Assembly: GCA_017941355.1 (NCBI GenBank)
Contig: JAGAWN010000167.1
Location: 1 to 40,024 of the forward strand
From: Ruminiclostridium sp.
Lineage (GTDB): Bacteria; Bacillota; Clostridia; Oscillospirales; Ruminococcaceae
DNA length: 40,024 nt
Reading direction: 5' to 3'
Made by a program: the position numbers and the translations under genes. This document shows, piece after piece, positions 7,136 to 17,600 of this stretch. The stretch's first letter is position 1; every line of letters begins with the position of its first letter. The notes below the pieces were generated by a model that saw only the letters and a program-made list of their open reading frames with translations, had not been told where the DNA came from and did not search any database.

Positions 7136-7164
7136 TAGCCCGAATGTAAATATCATTCGGGCTA
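7136..7164 (+). terminator. Intra-operon hairpin (attenuator or processing site)
   Basis: An 11-bp perfect stem, TAGCCCGAATG with CATTCGGGCTA, around a 7-nt loop. No U-run follows, so it is more likely a partial terminator or an mRNA-stabilising structure that sets the ratio of WXG100 pair to downstream genes. Confidence 0.6.
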
Positions 7165-7192
7165 TATCGTTAAAAGACGGGGGGACGCAAAA

Positions 7193-9868
7193 ATGAAGAA
7201 GCCAATATCAATATTCCTTGCTGCTTCTATAGCAATACCGACAATTCTTACAGCAGTTTCCGGGTGCGTTAAGGCATCGGCTACAGATATAATGACTAAT
7301 GGTGAGCTGTTAGAGCTTATCAATAATAAATTCGGATTTGAGGGGTATGAATCCTCTGAGTCATATTACACAAGCGTTCCTTCAAGTGATGTTTTCTTTG
7401 ACGCAGTCCAGACTGCGCATGAATATGAAGTGCTTGATGAACTGGTGACAGATTTTAAGACAAGTGACGTCGTTACTCGTGAATTCTTTGCAATGGCTGC
7501 ATCAGGTGCTATTTATAATGACTATACGGACGAAATATCTATAAACGATATTTCGGATATTACATATAAAGATGATGTTCTTACCGTTTTGAATTACGGA
7601 ATAATGGAGCTTGATGGCGGTAAGTTTGAACCTAAGAAAACTATGAGCGGTGCGGAATGTGTTCTCCTTGTGGACGCCGCATTTGATATATGGACTAATT
7701 GTTCAGTAGTAAAGCCCAAATACGATGTACAGCTTAAAGATGGTGTAATTGATCTCGGCGGCGCTGGTATGTATTACTATGATGAGGATGCCGGTGAAAT
7801 GAAATTTGACGAGGATTCCTATAACCAAATAATAAGCAAACTTGAAAAGAACAACTACAGCTATGATCCGGATAGTGGTGTTGTGAAAATAGACTCGGTT
7901 TCTGATTTTGGAATCGAGGTTGGGTCGGTAATGACTGTCCCGACCGGTGATAAGCTAAATCCTTTCAGTATGGTTAAAGTCACAAATATTGAAAAGGACA
8001 GCGATGGACAGTACAAGCTTATTACAATAACACCAGAAATGCAAGAACTATATGAAACGTATAGTGTTGAACAGACTATAAAACCTGATTTGTCAAATGC
8101 GGGATATGTTTATGATTTGAATGGCAATTTACTTACTCCTGTTGCTGATGACAGCGAAAATATTGTAGGTGGAATGGGTCTTTGCAATGATAACATCTCG
8201 GATAATTATCTCTCAAATGGATTGATTACTTATGATGATTATACAAATAATATATATTCAAAAACTGCAGGTAAAACCAAAACCAAATATGAATTTGCAC
8301 ATGAAGATAAATCAAGCGGGTTAGGTATAAAAATCGGACTTACGGTTTCAGATGATTCCTTCTCAATAAGTGCCGGCGGCAGTATAAGTACACTTGATAA
8401 AAAACATGGCGGTAGCGATATAATAAAAGGCAGTATATCATATTCTGCTGAAGAAACTATAAAGAACATAAATGTTGACTATAAATATGATTTTTGGGGA
8501 GGTTATGCTAAAGTCGTACTGAGACATGATCATGTCTCAAAGGCATCTGCCAAAGGAAGTATAAAAGCAAGTATTCCTCTTTGCAAAATAGGGTGTCCTA
8601 CCGGAATCGGCGATCTTACGGTATGGATTACGCCAAAACTAAACATTGGTTTAGACGGAGAATTAAGTATTACCGTAACCAATTCCGGTGTTGCGAATGG
8701 ACTTGAATATCGACGTTGGCATGGCTTTAACAGTGTAAGTGATGAAGGAACAAAATCATTAGATGCAAAAGCAGAGGTAAAGATCGAAGCAACAGTAAGT
8801 GTTGATGTTAAAATAACTTGCTTAGCAGTGCTTGGCGTCGGTGTAGAACCAGAAGCAGGATTTGGCGCTCTTGCAAGCAGCGAGACAAATTTAATTGATA
8901 CTGGTGAAGAGAAACCGATATCGCTACAGTGTGTTGATGTCAAATGTTACCCTATTTTAAAAGCAAAGGTATACGGGGAGATTGACTTTTTCTTCGGTAA
9001 AGTAAAGAAAGAGTTTAGCTGGACGATTCTCGGAGAAAAGAATGTTATGCTTGAGATTCACCTTGAATCCCGTAGCGATATTCTAGATGAAGGATTAAAA
9101 ATAGTCCCTGAATGTACCAAAGATCAACTTATGAATATAAAGAAAGATAAAGAGACAGAACAAGCCGGGGTAAAAGTCGGAACAGAGCTGAAACTTACAG
9201 ATAAGAACAAAAGAGCTGATATTGGTTCACAGTTTTCTATAGGAATCACAGAAGTACCGTCTGGATATAACTATGAGGATATATATGTAAAAGTTGCAAA
9301 TTCAGAAGTGCTTGATATTAATAGTACAGTTGTAGCTGCAAACTATAAATCGAATCCTCTGCGCGAAGCCGCACTTAGTATGGCAGGTCCGGCAGGACGA
9401 ATAGTTAATGGAATCCTTGGCACAACAGCTGGTGTTGCACTTGATGGGTACAGCTGTTCCTTTACCGGAAAGACGCGGGGACAGACCATAATCACATTTG
9501 TTACTAAGGACGGAAAATACAAAGCTACCTGTGATGTAATTGTGTTGGATCCAAACGAACCGCTTGATTTAGATGTTAAGCTTGACACCTATGGAGTTAC
9601 AATACCCGAAAATACGTGTTATAAGTTTAATGTTGTCAAATTGCCGTGGTATCTAACTGAAGATAAGATAATTTGGTCAACGTCAGACGTTTCAGTTGTT
9701 ACCGTTGGTCAAAATGGCGTAGTTACAGCTGTAGGTGAAGGCTACGCTATGGTGACAGCATCTACGCCAGACGAAACATCAAAAGCGTATTGCAACATTA
9801 CCGTAAGCAGTACGGGTCAGGTATCATTGATGTTTATACCCGAAGCAATTGTCGAATATCAGATATAA
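7193..9868 (+). CDS. Large exported (probable lipo-) protein with C-terminal Big2-like domain
   Basis: An 891-residue protein. A basic, hydrophobic signal peptide at 1-25 ends in VSGC, a plausible lipobox with Cys25; signal peptidase I cleavage at KASA is the alternative. Residues 30-180 form an acidic region resembling S-layer-homology repeats. The middle is beta-rich and Gly/Ser-containing. The last about 85 residues form a bacterial Ig-like Big2 domain, with the hallmark KIIWSTSDVSVVTVGQNGVV and VGEGYAMVTAST. Ribosome site: GGGGGGA. It sits between the WXG100 pair and the secretion ATPases, so it could be a surface component of the machine or a substrate. The signal peptide suggests Sec export rather than type VII export. 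I do not recognise a named family for the whole protein. Confidence 0.85.
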   Translation: MKKPISIFLAASIAIPTILTAVSGCVKASATDIMTNGELLELINNKFGFEGYESSESYYTSVPSSDVFFDAVQTAHEYEVLDELVTDFKTSDVVTREFFAMAASGAIYNDYTDEISINDISDITYKDDVLTVLNYGIMELDGGKFEPKKTMSGAECVLLVDAAFDIWTNCSVVKPKYDVQLKDGVIDLGGAGMYYYDEDAGEMKFDEDSYNQIISKLEKNNYSYDPDSGVVKIDSVSDFGIEVGSVMTVPTGDKLNPFSMVKVTNIEKDSDGQYKLITITPEMQELYETYSVEQTIKPDLSNAGYVYDLNGNLLTPVADDSENIVGGMGLCNDNISDNYLSNGLITYDDYTNNIYSKTAGKTKTKYEFAHEDKSSGLGIKIGLTVSDDSFSISAGGSISTLDKKHGGSDIIKGSISYSAEETIKNINVDYKYDFWGGYAKVVLRHDHVSKASAKGSIKASIPLCKIGCPTGIGDLTVWITPKLNIGLDGELSITVTNSGVANGLEYRRWHGFNSVSDEGTKSLDAKAEVKIEATVSVDVKITCLAVLGVGVEPEAGFGALASSETNLIDTGEEKPISLQCVDVKCYPILKAKVYGEIDFFFGKVKKEFSWTILGEKNVMLEIHLESRSDILDEGLKIVPECTKDQLMNIKKDKETEQAGVKVGTELKLTDKNKRADIGSQFSIGITEVPSGYNYEDIYVKVANSEVLDINSTVVAANYKSNPLREAALSMAGPAGRIVNGILGTTAGVALDGYSCSFTGKTRGQTIITFVTKDGKYKATCDVIVLDPNEPLDLDVKLDTYGVTIPENTCYKFNVVKLPWYLTEDKIIWSTSDVSVVTVGQNGVVTAVGEGYAMVTASTPDETSKAYCNITVSSTGQVSLMFIPEAIVEYQI

Positions 9869-9876
9869 CCGATTTA

Positions 9877-9910
9877 TATCCCCGTAAATTCATAAAAATC
9901 TACGGGGATA
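9877..9910 (+). terminator. Intra-operon hairpin
   Basis: TATCCCCGTA pairs with TACGGGGATA around a 14-nt loop in the gap between two cluster genes. No U-run follows. It resembles the hairpin at 7136 in position and strength and may act in attenuation or mRNA processing. Confidence 0.55.
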
Positions 9911-9942
9911 AAGGTGTTTCTGCAAATAAAGGAGATAAGTTA

Positions 9943-10671
9943 ATGTTTGGCAAGGATAAAAAGTTAAAAGAGCTGAATGAGTGGAATTATGTAGAGGAAA
10001 AGAAAAAAGAGAAAGAAGAAGAGGAAGAGTACGTTGTAAGCAGCGAAAAAAAATTCCGGCTGCGGGCGCTTATTATAACGGCTGTACTGTGTATCGGTAT
10101 TGTTGCACTCGGCATAGTTTATATGAATAAGATCATTGAGACAACCAATGCTGAAGCAGTGGATAATACTGCTGTTTCAGATACTGCCGCGGCTGAAGAG
10201 AATACGGCGGCTACTTCTGAAAGCAAAACCACTACAGCTGCAACTTCAGATGCCGCCGTTAATAGCGATACTACTCCCTCTGTTTCAGAAACAACGACGG
10301 CTGAATTAACAGCTCAGGCAGCGGAAACAACTCAACCGGTGGAAGATTTTACTGCAACGGCGTATGCAGATAAAGACGGGTTGGTAGTAGAATGGACCTA
10401 TACGAATAGTGAGTATGCAGGAAAATTAATGTCCATATTTATGACTGACGGCGTTACAGCGTATTTGCCGGTAGGAGAAAACATACCGACCGATGCGAAA
10501 AAGTTTACTTCTACAGCGGAGAACGCAGAAAATGCGGTGGGTTTAGTTATTACGGTAACAAATACAAACGGCGATGTTCTATTAGAAAAAAATATCGTAG
10601 TAGATAATAGGACATATCAGCCGGAAGTTACTTACTCTGATGATATTGATATTGGGGAGCTGTTTAGATGA
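9943..10671 (+). CDS. Bitopic membrane protein with Thr-rich linker
   Basis: A 242-residue protein. A charged cytoplasmic region rich in Lys and Glu (EKKKEKEEEEEYV) at about 15-32 is followed by one membrane helix at about 44-62 (LIITAVLCIGIVALGIVYM). Then comes an extracellular Thr/Ala/Ser-rich linker at about 65-135 and a small beta-rich domain at about 140-242 (DKDGLVVEWTYTNSEYAG). The frame is open further upstream, but ATG 9943 has AAAGGAGA seven bases away and upstream sequence would overlap the previous gene. Its stop overlaps the next start by four bases (ATGA), indicating coupling. The layout (cytoplasmic tail, helix, wall-spanning linker, outer domain) suits a component that links the machine to the cell surface. 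It is not recognisably EsaA, EssA or EssB. Confidence 0.8.
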   Translation: MFGKDKKLKELNEWNYVEEKKKEKEEEEEYVVSSEKKFRLRALIITAVLCIGIVALGIVYMNKIIETTNAEAVDNTAVSDTAAAEENTAATSESKTTTAATSDAAVNSDTTPSVSETTTAELTAQAAETTQPVEDFTATAYADKDGLVVEWTYTNSEYAGKLMSIFMTDGVTAYLPVGENIPTDAKKFTSTAENAENAVGLVITVTNTNGDVLLEKNIVVDNRTYQPEVTYSDDIDIGELFR

Positions 10672-13502
10672 AAAAACAGAGAACATTGCTGAAGAAAATA
10701 GTATCTTTGTTACTATTGTTTACAATTACGATAAATATTCTATCAGTCAACGTTTATGCACAAACTGATTATATAGTAAGATATTATAGGGATTACACGT
10801 GGAAATTGCCAATGTATGATCCCTTTACAGAGGAACCCGCACATAATGGTGGTGGGTATTGGGCGAGTCCATGGATAGGTTTAAGATTTGCATTAGTTGA
10901 TAAAAACGGCGATTCACTGAAAACTGTTGACATTTTTAATATGAGCGGTTATTCAGGTATTGTACAGGGTGTAGGAAGTGCGGCGGTTATTGGAACAAAT
11001 TTGGAAATACTATCTGGAACGGCAACTGGGGTATCGGGTAAGGCTAAATATAGGATATTTAATCATAGTAAAGTCGACGTTGTTAATATGTCTGATAGTG
11101 TCTTACAGAGCTATTCGACTAATATGATTATAGCAAATTCCAGTGATTACGAAGATAAAAGAAGGAAGGATAGTTCTTACAATTGGTATTGCGCGGATTA
11201 TGGAACCGTTTTTAAGAATATCACTATTAATTGGAAATTTGACATTAATGAAGACACATATGATGAAGAAGGGAGATATTTTCACGGTTGGGCAATACCA
11301 GATGCAATAGATAAGTTTATATATAGAAATTTAACAGGTAAAGAAAGAACTGCCCTCACGCCGCAAACATTAGAAGAGATAAATGATAATAGGAATGTTT
11401 GGGTAGGAATGTGCGATTTGCTTTATGCGTTGGGACTTGAAGTTTATAGTGGAGTACAGGTAGGAAACTGGAATGGCTTTAATTTATTAAAACTGTATAA
11501 CAATTTAATTAGTGAGTTTGTAATACCTGAATACTGCATTATAGTAGAACCCGTGATGTTCTTTTGCGTTCCTTTATTCGAGCCAGTTTTTTATAAAGGA
11601 AAAGTTATTGATTATAATCATGTAAGAACATCAATTTACTATGGTAGCGTTACAGAGTTAGGACTTTTGGAATCAATAGGATGGATAGCAGATGAGGACG
11701 ATCCCCTGTATTCTAAGTTAGAATATTCAGAGTCAGAAGATACGACCTTTGATATATTAAATGAGGGAGTTTACACTCGCTGTTTTGGACAGCAATGTGC
11801 TCATGTTACAGAAGAATACGCATATGATCTTGAAAAATGTTCAATGTATGGGGTTTTACAAGTAGCAACTTTAGATGATTTTATTAATTGGAAAAATGAC
11901 AGACATCAGTATAGGGACGAAAGCTATGATTTTACTGCATACACACCATACACAATTAAGAATTATGCTATAGGCATGTCAATAATAACATCTTCCGATT
12001 TCATCAAGCCTCAAGTCGAGACATATGACAGTGAATATCGCTCCGACACAAATGTGGTAACGTCAATAAAAGTATCAAATAGAAGCGATACCAATTATTC
12101 TACAATGTTTGATTCTTCAAATATTACTTCAAACACTTCATTGAATACAAATGGTGTTCCCAAAGCGATGCTTTGCAAGTTCACGGTATCTAAAATTACA
12201 GATGAGAGCGGCGAGGTTGGTCGCTGGACTGCTGATAGGTCGGATGTTACTAATCAATTTAAGCAGAAGGTTGAAGAACTCGGATTTGCCAAAGACGAGG
12301 AAGGAGAATATATCACAGAGTTTTATGGCAGTCTTGATGGGCTATTGCCTCGCGAGATCACAAACGCAAATGCGCCTTGCTATGTAAGCTTCAACTGGAA
12401 AACACCAAAGAAACCGTGTAAAGTGACATTTGAGGTGGAGTTCCTTAATGCTAACAGCAATCCAGAGCCGGTTCTTGGAACAGATGAACATGACGGATTG
12501 AGAGCAACCGAAATGGATGAAGATATGCGAAATATTTATGGAAAATATATCACATACTTTAATAGTGATATTGTTGAAGGCGCAAATTCAACCCTCTTCA
12601 CAGAAGATACCGTGCCACCGGACAGTGTTTCGATAATAAGTGTTTCTCCGAATGCAGCTCCGGGATCCGATGAGCAGAAACTGTATGATATTAACAAAGG
12701 CATATATGATGCGTATCAAGTGGCTCATGGGACGATGCCTGCTGTATATACGGGTACAGAGTTTTCAGATAAGACTATAATAGACAGTCAGAGTTGGTCG
12801 GAATATGTTGCAAGCTATGACGGCGGCGGTAATATAGTATTGACTCACAATCCGCACACTGTAAGTATAGGGTTGTCAAAGACCACAGATGATACATATA
12901 CCGACAGTACCGAAAAGATACTCCGTACAGACCAGAGCGGATTGTATTCGGATTATGCTGATACTATAGGCTCAGGATATGGGATCGGTGTAGATTTTAT
13001 TTCAAGTTTCAGTAATGACGAAGCCGGAGATGACTATATCAGAAATGTGACAGTAAATGGTGTCACCTATGAAAACAGTCTTGTTACGAATTACGATCAC
13101 GGTGTAGTTATGTTCCCCGAATACAGTTTTCAGACGTATTACGGTGAGATACTGCAGTTTGATACGGATGTTGATCTTGTGGGGCGCTCGGCAGAACGAC
13201 GGTTTATGCTACCGGCTAACAAGGACTCGAAGTTCTATGATGATTCTATTGAAAAACCGGCGGGAATGAATGACGAAGAATACGCGGAATATGTTGAACA
13301 GAACAACAGTGAAAAATCCCGTGTCCATTTTACGCCTGTATGGTATCCCGATGGAACATATCAGATAGTGCTGTGTATGTTTGATGCGTGGACACCGGCG
13401 GGTCAACTGTGGTTCTACAAGACATACAATATTGAGATAAAAGGCTCTATCTACGATACTTGGTATGTAACGCGAACTTACAAGAATCAAGTGACATCAT
13501 AA
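10668..13502 (+). CDS. Very large exported protein of unknown function
   Basis: A 944-residue protein with a clear Sec signal peptide at about 1-32 (basic KKQRTLLKK, hydrophobic core VSLLLLFTITINIL, cleavage near VYAQ). The remainder is hydrophilic, acidic and aromatic-rich, with many Tyr and Asp, and predicted mostly beta. There is no C-terminal membrane anchor or LPXTG motif. It begins inside the stop of the preceding gene (ATGA overlap), so the two are translationally coupled and may form a complex. I recognise no catalytic motif or named domain. Its position before the pseudokinase and EssC-type genes suggests a structural or secreted part of the machine. That role is inferred from context only. 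Confidence 0.85.
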   Translation: MKKQRTLLKKIVSLLLLFTITINILSVNVYAQTDYIVRYYRDYTWKLPMYDPFTEEPAHNGGGYWASPWIGLRFALVDKNGDSLKTVDIFNMSGYSGIVQGVGSAAVIGTNLEILSGTATGVSGKAKYRIFNHSKVDVVNMSDSVLQSYSTNMIIANSSDYEDKRRKDSSYNWYCADYGTVFKNITINWKFDINEDTYDEEGRYFHGWAIPDAIDKFIYRNLTGKERTALTPQTLEEINDNRNVWVGMCDLLYALGLEVYSGVQVGNWNGFNLLKLYNNLISEFVIPEYCIIVEPVMFFCVPLFEPVFYKGKVIDYNHVRTSIYYGSVTELGLLESIGWIADEDDPLYSKLEYSESEDTTFDILNEGVYTRCFGQQCAHVTEEYAYDLEKCSMYGVLQVATLDDFINWKNDRHQYRDESYDFTAYTPYTIKNYAIGMSIITSSDFIKPQVETYDSEYRSDTNVVTSIKVSNRSDTNYSTMFDSSNITSNTSLNTNGVPKAMLCKFTVSKITDESGEVGRWTADRSDVTNQFKQKVEELGFAKDEEGEYITEFYGSLDGLLPREITNANAPCYVSFNWKTPKKPCKVTFEVEFLNANSNPEPVLGTDEHDGLRATEMDEDMRNIYGKYITYFNSDIVEGANSTLFTEDTVPPDSVSIISVSPNAAPGSDEQKLYDINKGIYDAYQVAHGTMPAVYTGTEFSDKTIIDSQSWSEYVASYDGGGNIVLTHNPHTVSIGLSKTTDDTYTDSTEKILRTDQSGLYSDYADTIGSGYGIGVDFISSFSNDEAGDDYIRNVTVNGVTYENSLVTNYDHGVVMFPEYSFQTYYGEILQFDTDVDLVGRSAERRFMLPANKDSKFYDDSIEKPAGMNDEEYAEYVEQNNSEKSRVHFTPVWYPDGTYQIVLCMFDAWTPAGQLWFYKTYNIEIKGSIYDTWYVTRTYKNQVTS

Positions 13503-13521
13503 TCGCTGAGGTGGTGAAGAA

Positions 13522-14640
13522 ATGCTTTATTGCGCCAATTGCGGAAATCCGGTAAATGTCGGGGACAAATTCTGTGAGAAATGTGAAACCAGACTAAATG
13601 CAGATAATGTAAAAACGGCTGAGTTTATTGCTCAAGAACGTCATAGCTTTGATAACTTTGAACCGGACAGTTTTATTGTCAAACGTGATCTTTGTGGGCA
13701 AAAAATCTTTGACTACAGAATAACGCATTATTTAGGAAATGTTTCGGAAAGTGACTTTTACACAGCAGGTTCAGCCAAAGATGGTAATACCAATAAAAAG
13801 ACAATACAGCATATAATTCTTCCGTCGCAGGAAAGCTATGAAGTCCTTTTGCGGCTTAACGAGTATTCCAAAGAAAAAGCCGACAAAGTGGTGCAGGATT
13901 GCATTTATTCAATAAATGAAGAAATACCTTCATTCAGATTATTATGTTCAGAAGCTGGCATTCCATGTATATACGAAGATGTGAAGGTATTGTTCTCGGA
14001 ATTTTCAAAAGTATATCATGTTTTCATTATAATGAAGCCCGTAACTCCTTTTGTACATTATATCTCGGAAAAGTCTGTAACGGTGCGTAATGTTATAGAA
14101 TGGGGAATATCAATTTCAGATCAGCTTTCAGCAATTGCCCGCTCCCGAAATACATACAGCGCTGTTGATGAGACTAATATGTTTGTTGACGATGAGGGGA
14201 GTGTGTATTTGGGCAGTAGAATGCGAAGTACTTTTAAGAATAATATGTATTTATCTGCATATACAAATTTGAATAACCTGTATCTCCCGCCTGAAGATTG
14301 GGAAGCAGAGCAGGACGTTTACGGAATCGGTATGCTGTTGTATCTGCTTCTGAACAGAATGAGACATCCTTACATTACACAGTATGAGGATAAGATCACT
14401 GGCGAAAAGTACAGCAACGCTGAGAAACAACGCCTTTCTCACTGTAAAGCAAGGCTTCCGCATTTCGCACAAAATTCTATGGGACGTGAGTTGCTGAGAA
14501 CTTTTTCAGATGTTGATGAACATATTCCAAATATATCTGAGCTCGGCAATGTGCTGAGGAATTCACTGAATTATATTACCACAGAAGAATTGAATGCGGT
14601 CGTAATAAACGTAAATAATCAGAATACGGAGACAAAATAA
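13522..14640 (+). CDS. Zinc-ribbon pseudokinase
   Basis: A 372-residue soluble protein. Residues 1-27 are a zinc ribbon with two CxxC knuckles (YCANCGNPV and FCEKCETRL). From about 50 to 350 the sequence follows a protein-kinase fold: N-lobe strand and helix patterns, then VDETNMFVDDEGSVYLGS at the position of the catalytic and DFG segments, then DVYGIGMLLYLLLNRMRHPY for helix F. The glycine loop is not recognisable, the HRD Asp aligns with Ala and DFG is replaced, so it should not phosphorylate. EssB of Firmicutes T7SS is also a pseudokinase, but EssB has a membrane helix and an outer domain. This protein has neither, ending soon after the kinase-like fold. It overlaps the EssC-type gene by one base (TAATG). 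It could be a divergent EssB cytoplasmic module or a FHA partner. Confidence 0.8.
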   Translation: MLYCANCGNPVNVGDKFCEKCETRLNADNVKTAEFIAQERHSFDNFEPDSFIVKRDLCGQKIFDYRITHYLGNVSESDFYTAGSAKDGNTNKKTIQHIILPSQESYEVLLRLNEYSKEKADKVVQDCIYSINEEIPSFRLLCSEAGIPCIYEDVKVLFSEFSKVYHVFIIMKPVTPFVHYISEKSVTVRNVIEWGISISDQLSAIARSRNTYSAVDETNMFVDDEGSVYLGSRMRSTFKNNMYLSAYTNLNNLYLPPEDWEAEQDVYGIGMLLYLLLNRMRHPYITQYEDKITGEKYSNAEKQRLSHCKARLPHFAQNSMGRELLRTFSDVDEHIPNISELGNVLRNSLNYITTEELNAVVINVNNQNTETK

Positions 14641-17600
14641 TGCTTTTAACGTTATTGAAAAATGATAGTTCCAATTCAATTGTGCTTCCTGAAAAGATCT
14701 CAGGTAGGTATCCGATCACTCATAATGGCAGAAACGGGGCAGAGACATTACTTGTTGTTGAAGCGGAGGGTGATATGTGGAAGCTTCGCAGCGGTATCCG
14801 CTCTAAAATAATAGATGGAGAAAATGAACTTCATGATATTACACTTGCTGCGGGAAGCATTACCACAATAAGAATTAATGAGACTGAAGAAACAGCTTTT
14901 TTAGTAGCCGAAAGCATTAATAATACCGATATGATGTTCAAAAAGGTTATAATGAATAAGCCGTGCAGCTTTGTTATTGGAACATCAAATTCATGCGATA
15001 TTTACATAAACACAGGATATAGTAAGAAAGCGCAGATAGAACTCGTATATGATACTAATACCGGGTTTAAGATAACCAATTTCTTTCAGGGAGTTGGTGT
15101 ATATCAGAATCAGGTAAAACCTCAGATCGGCTGTCTCGGCATAGGTGACGTTATCTCAATCATAAATACAAGATTTGTGTTTGGAAAAGGATTTATTGCG
15201 TTTGACCATAGTAAGGATATCGTGATAAATAACAATACCTTGTTTGGGACATTTATCAATGAGAAACCGATTAAAGAAAGGGTATATTTCTTTGATGAAG
15301 AATATTCGCAGGGATTGTTCTTTTGCTCACCTCGTTTTAAAAAAGAACTTGAAACCAGTGAAATATCAATAGAATATCCGCCCACATCGCAGATGAATAA
15401 TCGCGTTCCTGCCGCATTAACATTGGGACCGTCCATAACTATGGGTATGTCATCGGCTGCGACAGCTGCTTTTACTGTAACGAATCAATTGTCTAACGGC
15501 GGCAGCATTATGACTGTAATGCCGTCTGTTATAATGGCTTCAAGTATGCTGTTGAGCTCACTTTTATGGCCCGTTGTAACAAAAACATACGAGAAAAGGC
15601 TAAGAAAAAAAGCCGAAAGAAATCGTATGATAAAGTATAGAGATTATCTTAATGAACAAAACAGATATCTGGACAGCCTTATAGTTAAACAAAAAGAGAT
15701 AATTAATGAAAACAATCCTAAACTTCCTGTCCTTGCAGAGAGAATCGAAAAACGTGACAGATCTCTTTGGGAGAGAATGTACGGACAGAGCGACTTTCTC
15801 AACATATCTGTAGGTAGCGGAAGTGTTCCGCTGAAACTGCAAATAAAGCAGAGTGCGGACAAGTTTGAGCTTGAAGAAGATGTACTCAGAGATGAAGCAA
15901 ATAAGTTTCTGGCACGGAGCACATCTATTGATGATGCCCCTGTTGAAGTATCGCTTATAAAAGACAGAATTGCAGGTATTATCGGAAAACGCGCTAATGT
16001 CACAGAATATATTAAAAGCTGGATACTACAGCTTGTTTCGCTGTACAGCTATGACGATCTGGGACTTGTTATCATATACGACGAAGCAGAAAAGGAAATA
16101 TGGGATCATTATCGCTGGCTGCCGCATATATGGAACGATGATTCCACAGTCAGAATGATCGCATCGGACGCAGATGAACTTCGAGTTATATCAAGCGAGA
16201 TAGAAAAAATACGCAGCGCTGGAACTAAAGGATCTGAGCGTAGATATATCCTTATATGCGCTAGCCGCTCTCTTGCATTAAAAACAGAATTTGTTGGTAA
16301 ACTGATAAAAGACGGGGATGGGTCAAGATTCAGTATTGTCGCACTTTATGACAGTATGAACTATCTTCCGAAAGAGTGTTCCCTTGTTTTGGAGATCAGT
16401 GACTCAACAGCTAATGTGTACAGAATGGGTGCCGATACTACTCAGCAGATAAAGCTGGATAGTACCGTAGGCATTGATATGCCAAAATTGTCAGTGGCAC
16501 TTGCCAATATAAATCTTGCAAGAAACAATGAAGTGTTTGAACTGCCGCCGTCATACAAATTCCTTGAAATGTTCAATGTTACAAAGGCAGAGCATCTAAA
16601 CTGCTTGCAGCGCTGGAAGGACAGCAATCCGGTTGAAACCTTGAAAGTTCCGATAGGCATAAATTCACATGGGGATATGTCTATGCTCGATGTACATGAA
16701 AAGTATCACGGACCCCATGGTCTTATAGCCGGTATGACAGGTTCCGGTAAGAGTGAGTTCATTATGACAATGATACTCTCTATGGCAGTAAACTATCACC
16801 CTTATGAAGTGTCATTTGTACTTATAGATTATAAGGGCGGCGGTATGGCAAATGCCTTTATAGGTATGCCGCATCTTGCGGGAACTATAACTAACCTTGA
16901 TGGAGCTTCCATGACACGTTCAATGGAAGCGATTCAGGCAGAGTTATCGCGCAGACAGAAAGTTTTCGGAGAAGTTGAGAGCACGCTTAATATCTCACCG
17001 ATGAACATATATAAATATCAGATGCTTTATCGTGAAGGTCGTGTTTCCGAACCTATGCCGCATCTAATGATAATTTCAGATGAGTTCGCGGAGTTGAAAG
17101 CACAGCAGCCGGATTTTATGGCAAATCTGGTTAGTGCAGCGCGTATTGGTAGAAGTCTTGGCGTTCATCTTATTCTTGCAACTCAGAAGCCGAGCGGAGT
17201 AGTTGATCCGCAGATTTGGAGCAATAGTAAATTCAAGATATGTCTCAAGGTTCAGGATGCTCCAGATAGTAATGAAATGCTCAAGAAACCGGATGCAGCC
17301 GATCTTGTTGAAGTCGGAAGATATTATTTGCAGGTCGGAAATGATGAGTATTTTGAGCTGGCGCAGTCAGCATGGTGCGGAGCGGATTATGACGCTGATG
17401 GTACTGCTTCGGATAACAAAGCTTCATATATAACCTTTGTAGATAAAATTGGACGTACTATTGCGCAGGCAAATGATACTTTTGTTAGTAAGAGCGATAA
17501 ATCGCATAATAATCTTAATCAACTAAAAGCGATAATAAATTATATAAAAGCACTTGCTGAAACCGAGAATATTCACACTCAGCCGCTATGGCTCGAACCT

